From Yoonia ponticola (lineage in GTDB: Bacteria > Pseudomonadota > Alphaproteobacteria > Rhodobacterales > Rhodobacteraceae), in the NCBI RefSeq assembly GCF_014199395.1, contig NZ_JACIJM010000003.1, positions 406,404 through 470,403 on the forward strand: a stretch of DNA of 64,000 nt, read 5' to 3'. This document shows positions 44,207 through 53,888 of this stretch, piece by piece. The notes under the pieces are model-generated. The model saw nothing but the letters and a program-made list of their open reading frames with translations. It had not been told where the DNA came from and did no database searches. The stretch's first letter is position 1. Each line of letters starts with the position of its first letter. The position numbers and the translations under genes were made by a program.

Positions 44207-46309
44207 TTACCGTGTGAACGCTTGGACGTTGCCCGCGTCCACGTTGATGATGTTGCCAGTTGATTTCGCGGATTGGTCTGACGCCAAGAAATACGCGGCT
44301 TCGGCAATATCTTCAGGTAATACGGAACGTTTCAGCAAAGAGCGGTCGCGGTACATCGCTTCGAGCCCTTCTTTGTCGGTGCCGTAGGTCCCTGCCCGCT
44401 GGTCAAGCCATTCGCCTTGCCAGATTTTGCTGCCCTTCAGGACCGCATCGGGATTAACCACGTTGACGCGCACGCCCATTGGTGCGCCTTCGAGAGCCAA
44501 GCAACGCGCGAGGTGGATTTCGGACGCTTTTGCTGTGCAATAGGCGGATGCGTTTGGTGACGCAGCAAGGCCGTTTTTCGATGCGACGAAGACGACTGCG
44601 CCGCCCATGTCTTGGACTTTGAACAATTTGAACGCTTCGCGGCTAACGAGGAAATAGCCAGTGGACAGGATCGCCATGTTTTTGTTCCACAGCTCTAATG
44701 TTGTCTCTTCGATTGGCGCGGAACTCGCAATGCCAGCATTGCTAACCAAGATGTCTACGCCGCCAAATTCCGCCGCGATGTCACTATACGCAGCGGCCAC
44801 TGCGTCCTCGTTGGTCACATTCATGTTCACAGTACGCACGACGTCTGCGGAATAACGCGCGCTTAATCCTGCTTGGGTTTCGGCCAAGGCCGCGTCGTCG
44901 ATATCGGCCAACATCACACAAGCACCTTCGCGCAAGTACCGCTCTGCCGTCGCCGCACCGATGCCGCCAGCGCCGCCCGTCACCAAGGCCACACGGCCCG
45001 CCATGGATTTCGGGGCCGGCATCCGCTGCAATTTCGCCTCTTCAAGTAACCAATATTCGATGTCGAAGGCTTCTTGTTCGGGCAAGCCTTGGTATTCCGA
45101 CACGGCATCCGCGCCGCGCATCACGTTGATCGCGTTCACGTAGAATTCGCCGGAAATCCGCGCTGTCGCTTTGTCTTTGGCAAAGGTGATCATGCCCACG
45201 CCGGGGATCAGGTAAACCACCGCATTTGGGTCGCGAATTGCGGGGCTGTCTTCTCTTTTGCAGCGATCATAATAGGCCTGATATCCCACACGGTACGCCG
45301 CCACGGCGTCAGCCAAACCGGCGAGCGTCGCATCAACGTCCGGTTTTGCCGGATCGAAGTTCACGACCAACGGGCAGATTTTCGTGCGCAAGAAATGGTC
45401 GGGGCAGGATGTGCCAAGCGCGGCGAGACGTTCCATATCTTTGGCGTTTACGAACTCAAGCACGGCGTCGCTGTCGGTGAAATGACCGACCATGTGCTGC
45501 TGACCCGAGACCATGCCGCGAATGGCGGGCATCAAACGGGCGGCAGCGTTGCGGCGTTCATCTGCGGGCAAGCTTGTGTGAACCGCCCCGCTAAATGCGT
45601 CCTTGCCCGCGGTTTCTTTTGCGAACCAATCCATTGCGGTTTGGATAATTTCAACGGTCAGCTCGTAGCACTCTTTTGCGTCATCAGCCCACGTGAACAA
45701 ACCGTGGCTTTCCAGCACAACGCCTTTTGCATCGGGGTTCTTGGCGCAGAAATCAGACAACCAAAGGCCCAATTCATAACCCGGCTTTTTCCATGGCAAC
45801 CAGCCGATGTCTTCGCCGAAAATCTGTTGCGTCAGCGCCTTGCTGTCTTTTGCCGCTGCAATCGCGATGATCGCATCAGGATGCATGTGATCCACGTGTT
45901 TTTGCGGCACATAAGCATGAAGCGGCGTGTCGATGGACGCGGCACGTGGGTTCAGGTTGAACGTGCAATGCGGCAGGTAGGCGACCATTTCGTCCTCGAA
46001 CTCAACCCCGCGATAGATACCGCGTAGCGCGTTCAGTTTGTCCATATAGAGCGTCGAAAACCCGTCCATCTTGATCGACCCAACATCACCGCCGGACCCT
46101 TTGACCCACAGCACCTCGACCATGTCGCCCGTCAGCGGATCTTTTTGCGTCACCTTTGCCGAAGTGTTGCCACCGCCATAGTTCGTGATTCTCTTGTCCG
46201 AGCCGAGCAAGTTCGAGCGATACAGCAGTTTCTCTGGCTCGCTCATTTTGCTCGCGACAGATTCATCCCATTTGTTTTCAAGACGTTGGCTGTTTTCAGA
46301 AAGGGTCAT
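44207..46309 (-). CDS. rhaD: Bifunctional rhamnulose-1-phosphate aldolase / short-chain alcohol dehydrogenase
   Basis: A 700-residue fusion. The N-terminal class-II aldolase domain (about 1-410) has NYGGGNTSAKV and a zinc-His region LPHCTFNLNPRAASID with HVDHMHPDA. The C-terminal SDR domain (about 430-700) has TGGAGGIGAATAE and catalytic YCTAK. The fusion cleaves rhamnulose-1-phosphate to DHAP and lactaldehyde, and the SDR half is thought to oxidise the lactaldehyde. ATG 46309 follows GGAGACAAAAG; longer starts are not supported. First gene of rhaDI, divergent from the DeoR regulator across a repeat-rich gap. Confidence 0.93.
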   Translation of the reverse strand: MTLSENSQRLENKWDESVASKMSEPEKLLYRSNLLGSDKRITNYGGGNTSAKVTQKDPLTGDMVEVLWVKGSGGDVGSIKMDGFSTLYMDKLNALRGIYRGVEFEDEMVAYLPHCTFNLNPRAASIDTPLHAYVPQKHVDHMHPDAIIAIAAAKDSKALTQQIFGEDIGWLPWKKPGYELGLWLSDFCAKNPDAKGVVLESHGLFTWADDAKECYELTVEIIQTAMDWFAKETAGKDAFSGAVHTSLPADERRNAAARLMPAIRGMVSGQQHMVGHFTDSDAVLEFVNAKDMERLAALGTSCPDHFLRTKICPLVVNFDPAKPDVDATLAGLADAVAAYRVGYQAYYDRCKREDSPAIRDPNAVVYLIPGVGMITFAKDKATARISGEFYVNAINVMRGADAVSEYQGLPEQEAFDIEYWLLEEAKLQRMPAPKSMAGRVALVTGGAGGIGAATAERYLREGACVMLADIDDAALAETQAGLSARYSADVVRTVNMNVTNEDAVAAAYSDIAAEFGGVDILVSNAGIASSAPIEETTLELWNKNMAILSTGYFLVSREAFKLFKVQDMGGAVVFVASKNGLAASPNASAYCTAKASEIHLARCLALEGAPMGVRVNVVNPDAVLKGSKIWQGEWLDQRAGTYGTDKEGLEAMYRDRSLLKRSVLPEDIAEAAYFLASDQSAKSTGNIINVDAGNVQAFTR

Positions 46310-46379
46310 CTTTTGTCTCCATGGACGGCAGGTTGATCGACAGTGTTGCCGACAAACTGTCGAGACGACCACCCCAAGT

Positions 46380-46496
46380 CAATCACTTTCAATCACAAAC
46401 AATCATTCTGCACTGCAGCATGATTGAAATTGCAAAAAAATGATTGACACATTACCGCGACTCGTCTCAATTTGACCAAATCGAAAGGGCCAATCA
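46380..46496. promoter_or_regulatory. Phased CAATCA/TGATTG operator array between rhaD and rhaR
   Basis: CAATCA occurs at 46380, 46390 and 46400, exactly 10 bp apart. The inverted form TGATTG follows at 46421 and 46441, and another CAATCA overlaps the regulator start at 46491. A CTGCAG palindrome lies at 46413-46418, between the two orientations. All spacings are near whole helical turns, so a multimeric protein could bind one face. The DeoR-type RhaR encoded alongside is the likely ligand. Confidence 0.6.
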
Positions 46497-47308
46497 TGCA
46501 TGAAAAAGACCGCCATCGCGTTATCCTATCTGCCGTTCAGGATCGGTCTTTGGTCACTGTGATTGACCTATGTGCGTTGACTGGCGCGTCCGAAGCCACC
46601 ATTCGCCGCGACATCGGTACGCTGGATAAACACAAGCGTCTGCGCCGCGTGCGTGGCGGTGCCGAAGCGATCACAACCAAGCCGTTTGTCGGTCTCGCCG
46701 GACGTCCGTTCTCAGTTAACGAAACCATGAATATCGCGGAAAAGCAGGCCATTGCCGCTGCTGCAGTCGAACTGTGTGACGACGGCGAGCCGATCATTAT
46801 TAACGGCGGCACCACGACGTTCCAGATGGTGCATCCGCTGGCATCGCGACGGATGCAGGTATTTACCAACTCGTTCCCAATCGCGGAACATTTGCTCAAG
46901 AATACGAGCAATACCGTGATGTTATCGGGTGGCATTATCTACCGTGAACAAAACATTATCCTGTCGCCCTTCGACAATGACGTGACCCGCAATTTCTACG
47001 CCAAGCGCATGTTCATGGGCGCGCAAGGCATCGGGCCGCTGGGCTTGATGGAACAAGACCCGCTCTTGATCCAAGCCGAACAAAAGCTGATCGGCCAAGC
47101 CGAAGAATTGATCGTTCTCGTGGACAGCTCCAAGTTCGAGAACCGCTCTAGTTTGGTGCTTTGCCCGCTTGAAAGAATTGACACAATTATCACCGACGAC
47201 CGCATTGATGACCGCACCGCGGCTATGCTGGAATCGGCTGATATTTCACTGATCGTCGTGCCCACGGGTGCTGCGCAGAAAGACGGGGTGGCTTCGTCGC
47301 CAGCCTGA
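46496..47308 (+). CDS. rhaR: DeoR-family regulator of rhamnose catabolism
   Basis: A 270-residue DeoR/GlpR-type repressor. The winged helix is DLCALTGASEATIRRDIGTLD near residues 26-46; the C-terminal sugar-phosphate sensor domain has INGGTTTFQMV, a central MFMGAQGIGPLGLME and VLVDSSKFENRSS. ATG 46496 has AAGGG 6 bp upstream; TTG 46472 is a less likely start. In Rhizobium leguminosarum the DeoR-type RhaR represses rhaRSTPQUK and rhaDI, the same layout as here, so the effector is probably a rhamnose metabolite. Confidence 0.9.
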   Translation: MHEKDRHRVILSAVQDRSLVTVIDLCALTGASEATIRRDIGTLDKHKRLRRVRGGAEAITTKPFVGLAGRPFSVNETMNIAEKQAIAAAAVELCDDGEPIIINGGTTTFQMVHPLASRRMQVFTNSFPIAEHLLKNTSNTVMLSGGIIYREQNIILSPFDNDVTRNFYAKRMFMGAQGIGPLGLMEQDPLLIQAEQKLIGQAEELIVLVDSSKFENRSSLVLCPLERIDTIITDDRIDDRTAAMLESADISLIVVPTGAAQKDGVASSPA

Positions 47309-47333
47309 TTGCAACCACTCCAGGGAGGAAACC

Positions 47334-48329
47334 ATGAGTGTACTGAAGAAATTGGCAACATCTGTTGCTCTGGCCGGCGCGATGCTGGGCACGCCAGCAA
47401 TGGCGCAAGATGACGTGCGGATCGCAGTTGTGGTCAAGGCGCTCGGCATCGGGTTCTTTGAAGCCGCAGCACAAGGCGCAGAAGAGGCTGCCGCGGAACT
47501 GGGCAACGTCGAAATCATCTACACGGGTCCAACCGACACCACCGCTGAAGGTCAGATAGAAGTCATCAACGCCTTGATCGCCCAACAGGTCGATGCGATT
47601 GCGATCTCTGCCAACGACACAGACGCGCTGGTGCCTGCGTTGCAACGCGCCATGCAGCGCGGCATCACAGTGATTAGCTGGGATTCCGGTGTTGCACCCG
47701 AGGGCCGTCAACTGCACCTGAACCCGTCGTCTAACCCGTTGATCGGCAACATGATTATCAAGCTTGCAGCAGACCATTTGCCTGATGGCGGCGACGTTGC
47801 ATTGCTGTCGGCAACAACCACATCGACCAACCAGAACATCTGGATGGAAGAAATGAACAAGGTCATGGGCGACTATCCTGGCGTGAACGTTGTAGCGACT
47901 GTTTACGGCGACGATCTGGCCGATAAATCCTACCGCGAGGCCACCGGCCTGATGCAGTCCTACCCTGATCTTGATGCGATCATCGCGCCAACATCCGTTG
48001 GTATCGTGGCTGCAGCACAGGCTGTTGTGGATGCTGGTAAAGTTGGCGAAGTCAACGTGACAGGTCTTGGCCTGCCATCCGAAATGGCGGGTGCTATTGA
48101 GTCCGGTGCGTCGCAATCCTTTGCGATCTGGAACCCGATCGATCTGGGTTACTCTGCCACAATGCTGGCTTACGAGTTGAGCCAGAACGACATCGAAGCT
48201 GTCCCAGGCGCTGAAATTCCGATGGGCCGTATGGGCACGCTGACGCTAGACGACAGCAACGAAGGCGCGATGGCTGATCCGTTTGTCTATGACGCCAGCA
48301 ACATCGAAGACTTCAAGTCGATCTTCTAA
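47334..48329 (+). CDS. rhaS: L-rhamnose ABC transporter substrate-binding protein
   Basis: A 331-residue periplasmic binding protein of the ribose/LacI type with a signal peptide ending TPAMAQ. RIAVVVKALGIGFFEAAAQGAEEAA opens lobe 1 and VISWDSGVAPEGRQLHLNPSS forms the hinge region. AGGGAGGAAACC precedes ATG 47334. A large intercistronic hairpin follows, as is common after binding-protein genes. Substrate is assigned from the complete rha context. Confidence 0.92.
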   Translation: MSVLKKLATSVALAGAMLGTPAMAQDDVRIAVVVKALGIGFFEAAAQGAEEAAAELGNVEIIYTGPTDTTAEGQIEVINALIAQQVDAIAISANDTDALVPALQRAMQRGITVISWDSGVAPEGRQLHLNPSSNPLIGNMIIKLAADHLPDGGDVALLSATTTSTNQNIWMEEMNKVMGDYPGVNVVATVYGDDLADKSYREATGLMQSYPDLDAIIAPTSVGIVAAAQAVVDAGKVGEVNVTGLGLPSEMAGAIESGASQSFAIWNPIDLGYSATMLAYELSQNDIEAVPGAEIPMGRMGTLTLDDSNEGAMADPFVYDASNIEDFKSIF

Positions 48330-48340
48330 ACAACGCTCTT

Positions 48341-48372
48341 CCAGCCTGATACCACCATCGGTGTCGGGCTGG
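48341..48372 (+). terminator. Intercistronic hairpin after rhaS
   Basis: 48341-48353 and 48360-48372 form a 13-bp stem (two G-U pairs) with loop ACCATC. There is no T-run, and rhaT follows 36 bp on. Likely stabilises rhaS mRNA and keeps the binding protein in excess over the ATPase and permeases. Confidence 0.6.
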
Positions 48373-48407
48373 TTGCCACTACCATCACCCACTGCATGAG
48401 GTTGCCA

Positions 48408-49955
48408 ATGACGACGCATACCGCGCCCGCCAATCGATCTGACGTGTCGCCCGTTGTTTCAATGGACATGATCACGAAAACCTTTCCGGGTGTCACCGCA
48501 TTGGACCGCGTAAAGTTGGACCTCTACCCCGGCCAAGTGACCGCTCTTGTTGGTGAAAATGGCGCAGGTAAATCCACCACCGTCAAAATCCTGACGGGCA
48601 TTTACCAGACAGACGGCGGCACGATCCGCATTGACGACGCGCCTGTGTCCTTTGCATCGCCCAATGACGCGGCCAAGGCTGGCATCACTGCAATCCATCA
48701 GGAAACCGTGCTGTTTGACGAATTGTCCGTCGCAGAAAACATCTACATCGGCCACGCGCCCCGCACCCGCTTTGGTCTGATCGACACCGCCGCCATGCAC
48801 GCCGCAGCCGCTAAACTGCTGGACGATATCGGCGCCCCCTTTAGCAGCCACACCCAGTTGCGCGACCTTGGTATTGCCAACAAACACCTCGTCGCCATTG
48901 CCCGCGCCTTGTCGGTGGACGCTCGTGTTGTGATTATGGACGAACCGACGGCCGCGCTGTCACACAAAGAGATCGAAGAGCTTTACACGCTTGTCGAGAC
49001 GTTGAAATCCCAAGGCAAAGCGATCCTGTTCATCAGCCACAAATTCGATGAAATCTTCCGCATCGCGGATCGGTTCACCGTGTTTCGTGACGGGGCTTTT
49101 GTCGGCGACGGTTTGATCGCTGATATCACCGAAGACGCGCTCGTCACGTTGATGGTTGGCCGCTCTGTCGATCAGATTTTCCCCGATCGCGCCCACACAC
49201 CCGGCGAAGAAGTCCTGAAGGTCGTGGGGTATTCGCATCCAACCGAATTTGCCGACATTACTTTCACGCTCAACCGTGGTGAAATCCTTGGGTTTTACGG
49301 CTTGGTTGGGGCTGGTCGCTCTGAATTCATGCAATCGCTGTTCGGGATCACCAAACCGACCAAAGGCGTGTGCCGGATCAATGGCGAGATCAAAATTATC
49401 CGCTCGCCCGCTGACGCCGTGAACAATGGCATCGTTTACGTCCCCGAAGATCGCGGCAAACAAGGCGCCGTGATCGGTTTGCCGATTTTCCAGAACATCA
49501 CCTTGCCGTCGCTTGGCCGAACATCATCGCGCGGGTTCCTGAAACTTGCCGAAGAATTCAAACTCGCACGGGAATACGCCGCACGGCTGGACCTGCGGGC
49601 CGCCTCGCTCGATCAAGACATTGGCAACCTGTCGGGGGGCAATCAGCAAAAAGTCGTCATCGCCAAATGGCTCGCCACCCAACCCCAAGTCATCATCCTC
49701 GATGAGCCGACCAAAGGTATCGACATCGGCTCCAAAGCCGCCGTGCATAAATTTATGGCCGAACTCGCAGCCCAAGGGTTGTCAGTCATCATGGTCAGCT
49801 CGGAAATCCCCGAAGTTATCGGCATGTCAGACCGTGTGATCGTCATGCGCGACGGGCTGATCGCCTCTGAATTATCGGGCGACGAATTGACCCCTGAAAC
49901 CTTGGTGCGCCATGCGGCAGGCATCACCACATCGACAGAAGGTACAGCCCCATGA
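48408..49955 (+). CDS. rhaT: L-rhamnose ABC transporter ATP-binding protein
   Basis: A 515-residue ATPase of the sugar CUT2 type with two fused nucleotide-binding domains. The first has Walker A GENGAGKST and Walker B VVIMDEPTAALS; the second has a degenerate Walker A region (GLVGAGRSE) with signature LSGGNQQKVVIAKWL and VIILDEPTKGID. ATG 48408 with GAGG 7 bp upstream is preferred over ATG 48396. The stop overlaps the permease start by 4 bp. Confidence 0.92.
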   Translation: MTTHTAPANRSDVSPVVSMDMITKTFPGVTALDRVKLDLYPGQVTALVGENGAGKSTTVKILTGIYQTDGGTIRIDDAPVSFASPNDAAKAGITAIHQETVLFDELSVAENIYIGHAPRTRFGLIDTAAMHAAAAKLLDDIGAPFSSHTQLRDLGIANKHLVAIARALSVDARVVIMDEPTAALSHKEIEELYTLVETLKSQGKAILFISHKFDEIFRIADRFTVFRDGAFVGDGLIADITEDALVTLMVGRSVDQIFPDRAHTPGEEVLKVVGYSHPTEFADITFTLNRGEILGFYGLVGAGRSEFMQSLFGITKPTKGVCRINGEIKIIRSPADAVNNGIVYVPEDRGKQGAVIGLPIFQNITLPSLGRTSSRGFLKLAEEFKLAREYAARLDLRAASLDQDIGNLSGGNQQKVVIAKWLATQPQVIILDEPTKGIDIGSKAAVHKFMAELAAQGLSVIMVSSEIPEVIGMSDRVIVMRDGLIASELSGDELTPETLVRHAAGITTSTEGTAP

Positions 49956-50932
49956 TGCGTCACATTCCCGTCCGCGAAACCATTCTGGCCAGCGCAATTT
50001 TGCTGCTGATTGTCTTGATCGCATCACGGTTTGCGGGCTTTGTTGCGCCTGCAAATTTGGCCAATGTGTTTAACGACACGGCCCCGCTGATCATTCTGGC
50101 CTTGGGGCAAATGGTCGTTATTTTAACCCGTTGCATCGACCTGTCGGTCGCTGCCAACCTTGCGTTGACGGGCATGGCCGTGGCGATGATTAACGTCGCA
50201 TTTCCCGGTCTGCCGATCCCTTTTATCCTCGCCATTGCCGTCACGCTTGGTGCGATGATGGGGGCTATCAACGGGGTGCTTGTTTGGAAGCTCAACATTC
50301 CGCCCATTGTCGTGACGCTCGGTACAATGACCATCTTTCGCGGCATTATCTTTCTGATTTCAGACGGTAAATGGGTGAATTCCCATGAAATGAGCCCCGC
50401 CTTCACAGGCTTTCCGCGCGCCGCATTTCTCGGTCTGCCCGTATTGTCATGGATCGCAATCATCACGGTTGTAGCTTTCGGCGTGATGATGTCCCGTACC
50501 CAATTCGGACGGTCAATTTTCGCAGTTGGTGGCAACCCGCACGCGGCGGTCTACACAGGCATTAACGTGGGCCGCACGCAGTTCGGCGCCTTCGTCGTGT
50601 CGGGTGCATTGGCCGGATTAACCGGATATCTTTGGGTCGCTCGCTACGCGGTCGCCTATGTCGATATCGCGGGCGGTTTCGAGTTGGAAGTCGTCGCCGC
50701 ATGCGTCATCGGCGGCATTTCTATCGCGGGCGGCATCGGGTCAGTGGGCGGTGCCGTGCTGGGCGCGATCTTCCTTGGCGTGGTGAAAAACGCGCTGCCT
50801 GTCGTGAATATCTCGCCGTTCTGGCAGCTTGCGATTTCCGGCTCTGCAATCCTGATCGCGGTGGCCTTTAACGCACGATCAGGTCGCACCAAAGGCCGCA
50901 TTATCCTCAAATCCGCCGAGGTCACGCAATGA
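49952..50932 (+). CDS. rhaP: L-rhamnose ABC transporter permease (RhaP)
   Basis: A 326-residue CUT2 permease of the RbsC/AraH family with about 8-10 hydrophobic helices. Motifs include LGQMVVILTRCIDLSVAANL, GTMTIFRGIIFLISDG and AVGGNPHAAVYTGINVGRTQ. It begins with ATGATG overlapping the ATPase stop and overlaps rhaQ by 4 bp. It pairs with RhaQ as a heterodimeric pore. Confidence 0.9.
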   Translation: MMRHIPVRETILASAILLLIVLIASRFAGFVAPANLANVFNDTAPLIILALGQMVVILTRCIDLSVAANLALTGMAVAMINVAFPGLPIPFILAIAVTLGAMMGAINGVLVWKLNIPPIVVTLGTMTIFRGIIFLISDGKWVNSHEMSPAFTGFPRAAFLGLPVLSWIAIITVVAFGVMMSRTQFGRSIFAVGGNPHAAVYTGINVGRTQFGAFVVSGALAGLTGYLWVARYAVAYVDIAGGFELEVVAACVIGGISIAGGIGSVGGAVLGAIFLGVVKNALPVVNISPFWQLAISGSAILIAVAFNARSGRTKGRIILKSAEVTQ

Positions 50933-51942
50933 CAAACACCACCCAAACACGCCATATTCCTGACCGTCTGCACAGCCGCGCTGCGCGTCTTTTCAAGAGC
51001 TGGGAAGCGTTGCTTTTCGCCGTAGCAATCGCGATTTTCGTGGTTAACAGCTTTGCGTCGCCCTACTTCCTGAACGCATGGAACCTCAGCGACGCGACGT
51101 TCAACTTTACCGAAAAAGCAATGATCGCCTTTGCCATGGCACTGCTGATTATCTCGGGCGAAATCGACTTGTCTGTTGCGTCCATCATCGCGCTTGCCAG
51201 CACCGCGATGGGGCTTGCCGTGCAATACGGTGCGGGCACGCCGGAATTGGTCGCGATTGGCCTGACTGTCGGGCTGCTGTGCGGCGCGTTTAACGGCGTC
51301 TTTGTCACCATATTGGGACTACCATCCATCGTTGTGACCATCGGCACCATGAGCCTGTTTCGCGGCATCAGCTATATCATCCTTGGCGACGATGCGTTCC
51401 GCGGCTATCCCGCCAGCTTTAGCTGGTTCGGCCAAGGCTACATCTATTGGGTGTTCACCGTCGAGATGCTGTTCTTCGTCATTATTGCCGTCGTTTACGC
51501 TGTATTACTGCACAAAACCAACTTTGGCCGCGCCGTCTATGCCATCGGCAACAACCCGACAGGGGCGTTGTTCAGCGGCATCCGCGTCGCCCGCGTCAAG
51601 TTCATTTTGTTCCTACTCACGGGCCTGATGTCCGGTGTTGCAGCGATCTGCCTCACCTCGCGGCTCGGGTCCACGCGGCCCAGTATCGCCACAGGCATGG
51701 AGCTGGAAGTCGTCACGATGGTCGTCCTCGGCGGCGTCAATATCCTTGGCGGATCGGGCACAATTCCGGGTGTCGTGATCGCAGCATTTGTCATGGGATT
51801 GGTGACATTCGGGCTTGGATTGCTCAACGTGCCGGGCATCGTCATGTCGATCTTTATCGGCCTGTTGTTGATCGGCGTTATCGCCTTGCCGCGCCTATGG
51901 GCGATGGTATCTGCACAGCGCAAAGCACGGAAAATCGCATGA
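50929..51942 (+). CDS. rhaQ: L-rhamnose ABC transporter permease (RhaQ)
   Basis: A 337-residue CUT2 permease. Typical elements are [59 protein letters not shown] and [18 protein letters not shown]. Both ends overlap neighbours by 4 bp (rhaP and rhaM), so the operon is translationally coupled throughout. Confidence 0.9.
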   Translation: MTNTTQTRHIPDRLHSRAARLFKSWEALLFAVAIAIFVVNSFASPYFLNAWNLSDATFNFTEKAMIAFAMALLIISGEIDLSVASIIALASTAMGLAVQYGAGTPELVAIGLTVGLLCGAFNGVFVTILGLPSIVVTIGTMSLFRGISYIILGDDAFRGYPASFSWFGQGYIYWVFTVEMLFFVIIAVVYAVLLHKTNFGRAVYAIGNNPTGALFSGIRVARVKFILFLLTGLMSGVAAICLTSRLGSTRPSIATGMELEVVTMVVLGGVNILGGSGTIPGVVIAAFVMGLVTFGLGLLNVPGIVMSIFIGLLLIGVIALPRLWAMVSAQRKARKIA

Positions 51943-52256
51943 CCGAACGCCACGTTTTCCGCATGAAACTGAACGACGGCATGGTTAACGAATACCGCCG
52001 CCGTCACGATGAAATCTGGCCAGAATTGGTGGTGCTGTTGCACGAATCTGGTGTCAGCGATTATTCGATTCACCTTGATGACGCGACGGGCCACCTGATC
52101 GGCGTTCTGACACGCACCGCAGATCACACGATGGACGCCCTGCCCGATCATCCTATCATGCAAAAATGGTGGGCACACATGGCCGATATCATGGACACCG
52201 GACCGGACAACGCGCCTGTCGCCGCGACCCTCACACCAGTGTTCCACATGCCATGA
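51939..52256 (+). CDS. rhaM: L-rhamnose mutarotase
   Basis: A 105-residue enzyme interconverting alpha and beta L-rhamnose, speeding supply to the isomerase. [24 protein letters not shown] with its conserved His and Glu, [18 protein letters not shown] and [15 protein letters not shown] are family signatures. It is called RhaU in Rhizobium. ATG 51939 overlaps the rhaQ stop by 4 bp and its own stop overlaps rhaK. Confidence 0.93.
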   Translation: MTERHVFRMKLNDGMVNEYRRRHDEIWPELVVLLHESGVSDYSIHLDDATGHLIGVLTRTADHTMDALPDHPIMQKWWAHMADIMDTGPDNAPVAATLTPVFHMP

Positions 52257-53623
52257 CGACGCCGCGCAATATCGCCGTGATCGATATCGGCAAAACCAAC
52301 GCGAAACTCGCGCTTGTTGACCGCATGTCGCTGACTGAACTGGCCGTCGTGACGCGCCCGAATACCGTGCAAGCAGGACCGCCTTACCCACATTATGACG
52401 TCGACGGACATTGGGCGTTTTTGCTCGACGCTTTGGCGCAATTTCACGCAGATCACGGCGTTGATGCAATTTCGATCACGACGCATGGCGCTTGTGCCGC
52501 GTTGCTGGACAGTGACGGCAATTTGGCTGCCCCGATCCTAGATTATGAACATCCCTACCCCGCAGATACTGTCGCGGCATACGCCAAGATCAAACCGGAT
52601 TTTGCCCTGACAGGATCGCCTACACTCGCGGGTGGATTGAACATCGGCGCACAGCTTCACTGGCAGTTTTCAACCGACCCAAGCCTGCGTGATCGCACCG
52701 CCCAGATCGTGACTTATCCGCAGTATTGGGGGCATCGCTTGACAGGCGTCGCCGCTGCTGATGTGACCTCAATCGGGTGTCACACCGACCTTTGGCAACC
52801 ACGCGACGGGACTTTTTCCGAACTCCCCAAAGCATTGGGTATAGATGGTAAAATCGCTCCTGTGCGGCAATCGACGGACATCTTGGGAACTATTCTGCCT
52901 GAGATTGCAGCCGTGACTGGGCTGTCCGCGGACACTTCGGTTTGCGTCGGCATCCACGATTCCAATGCGTCGCTTTACCCGCACATACTGACGCAAGACG
53001 CACCGTTTTCGGTCGTTTCTAGCGGCACGTGGGTCATCGTGATGTCCATTGGCGGCGGTGATCTGCAGCTTGATCCGACACGCGATACCCTGATGAACGT
53101 GAATGCGCTGGGGAACGCCGTACCAAGTGCGCGGTTCATGGGTGGTCGCGAATACGAAATGATCCAAAGCGGCCAATACCAGCCGCCGACGGATGCTGAA
53201 ATCCAAGACGTGCTGACGTCGTCGCTGATGATCCTGCCCGCTGTTGAGCCTAAAACAGGACCATATCAGGGACGTCAAATGTCGTGGACTGGCCACGAGC
53301 CTGACGTGGGAACGGGGCAAAGATCGGCGGCGGTGTCGTTCTACCTCGCGCTGATGACGGACACCTGTTTACGGCTGACCGGAGCCAAAGGCCCCACGAT
53401 TGTCGAAGGCCCATTTGCGCGAAATCCTGAATTTATCGCGATGCTAGAGGCCGCGACTGGCCGCCCTGTGATGAAAAGCGACGCGGCCACAGGAACCAGC
53501 ATCGGTGCGGCGCTGCTATTCGGACAAAGCGACGGGCTTGTCGCACCGATCCGATCCGCAGCACGTGCCGATATGGCGGCTTTCAAGGCTTATGCAGAGG
53601 CATGGCGCGCGCGTGTCGATTAA
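52253..53623 (+). CDS. rhaK: L-rhamnulokinase (FGGY family)
   Basis: A 456-residue sugar kinase. Phosphate-1 motif [13 protein letters not shown], the active-site region [13 protein letters not shown] and the late SSGTWVIVM stretch mark the FGGY fold. It phosphorylates L-rhamnulose to the RhaD substrate. In R. leguminosarum RhaK is also needed for rhamnose transport; whether that holds here is open. ATG 52253 overlaps rhaM by 4 bp. Last gene of the rha operon. Confidence 0.9.
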   Translation: MTTPRNIAVIDIGKTNAKLALVDRMSLTELAVVTRPNTVQAGPPYPHYDVDGHWAFLLDALAQFHADHGVDAISITTHGACAALLDSDGNLAAPILDYEHPYPADTVAAYAKIKPDFALTGSPTLAGGLNIGAQLHWQFSTDPSLRDRTAQIVTYPQYWGHRLTGVAAADVTSIGCHTDLWQPRDGTFSELPKALGIDGKIAPVRQSTDILGTILPEIAAVTGLSADTSVCVGIHDSNASLYPHILTQDAPFSVVSSGTWVIVMSIGGGDLQLDPTRDTLMNVNALGNAVPSARFMGGREYEMIQSGQYQPPTDAEIQDVLTSSLMILPAVEPKTGPYQGRQMSWTGHEPDVGTGQRSAAVSFYLALMTDTCLRLTGAKGPTIVEGPFARNPEFIAMLEAATGRPVMKSDAATGTSIGAALLFGQSDGLVAPIRSAARADMAAFKAYAEAWRARVD

Positions 53624-53749
53624 CTAAACCACCGCCCAGTTTGCCGAACCGATACGCACGTCGCGCCCGCGCTACGTCTGTATCATTTGTGTCACGTCAC
53701 CGGATGCATACCAATGGTTCCAAACGGCCTTCGCCTTATGGTTGTTGCA

Positions 53750-53764
53750 TGTTAGCGGCTAACA
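53750..53764. promoter_or_regulatory. Operator candidate upstream of the exopolysaccharide operon
   Basis: TGTTAGC-G-GCTAACA is a perfect 15-bp palindrome 125 bp before the first gene. About 25 bp on, GGTTAACGAT resembles a CtrA half-site (TTAACCAT) with one mismatch. Both fall where a promoter is expected in the 265-bp gap. The binding protein is unknown. Confidence 0.4.
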
Positions 53765-53888
53765 GCCTAATCTAAAATGTGTAAACAAACGGTTAACGAT
53801 TGTATCATAATCCCCCACAGTAACGCGCTCGGCTTACGGATTTTCACTTGATCCATAGCTGATATGTCCCAATGACGCGAAACCTAGT

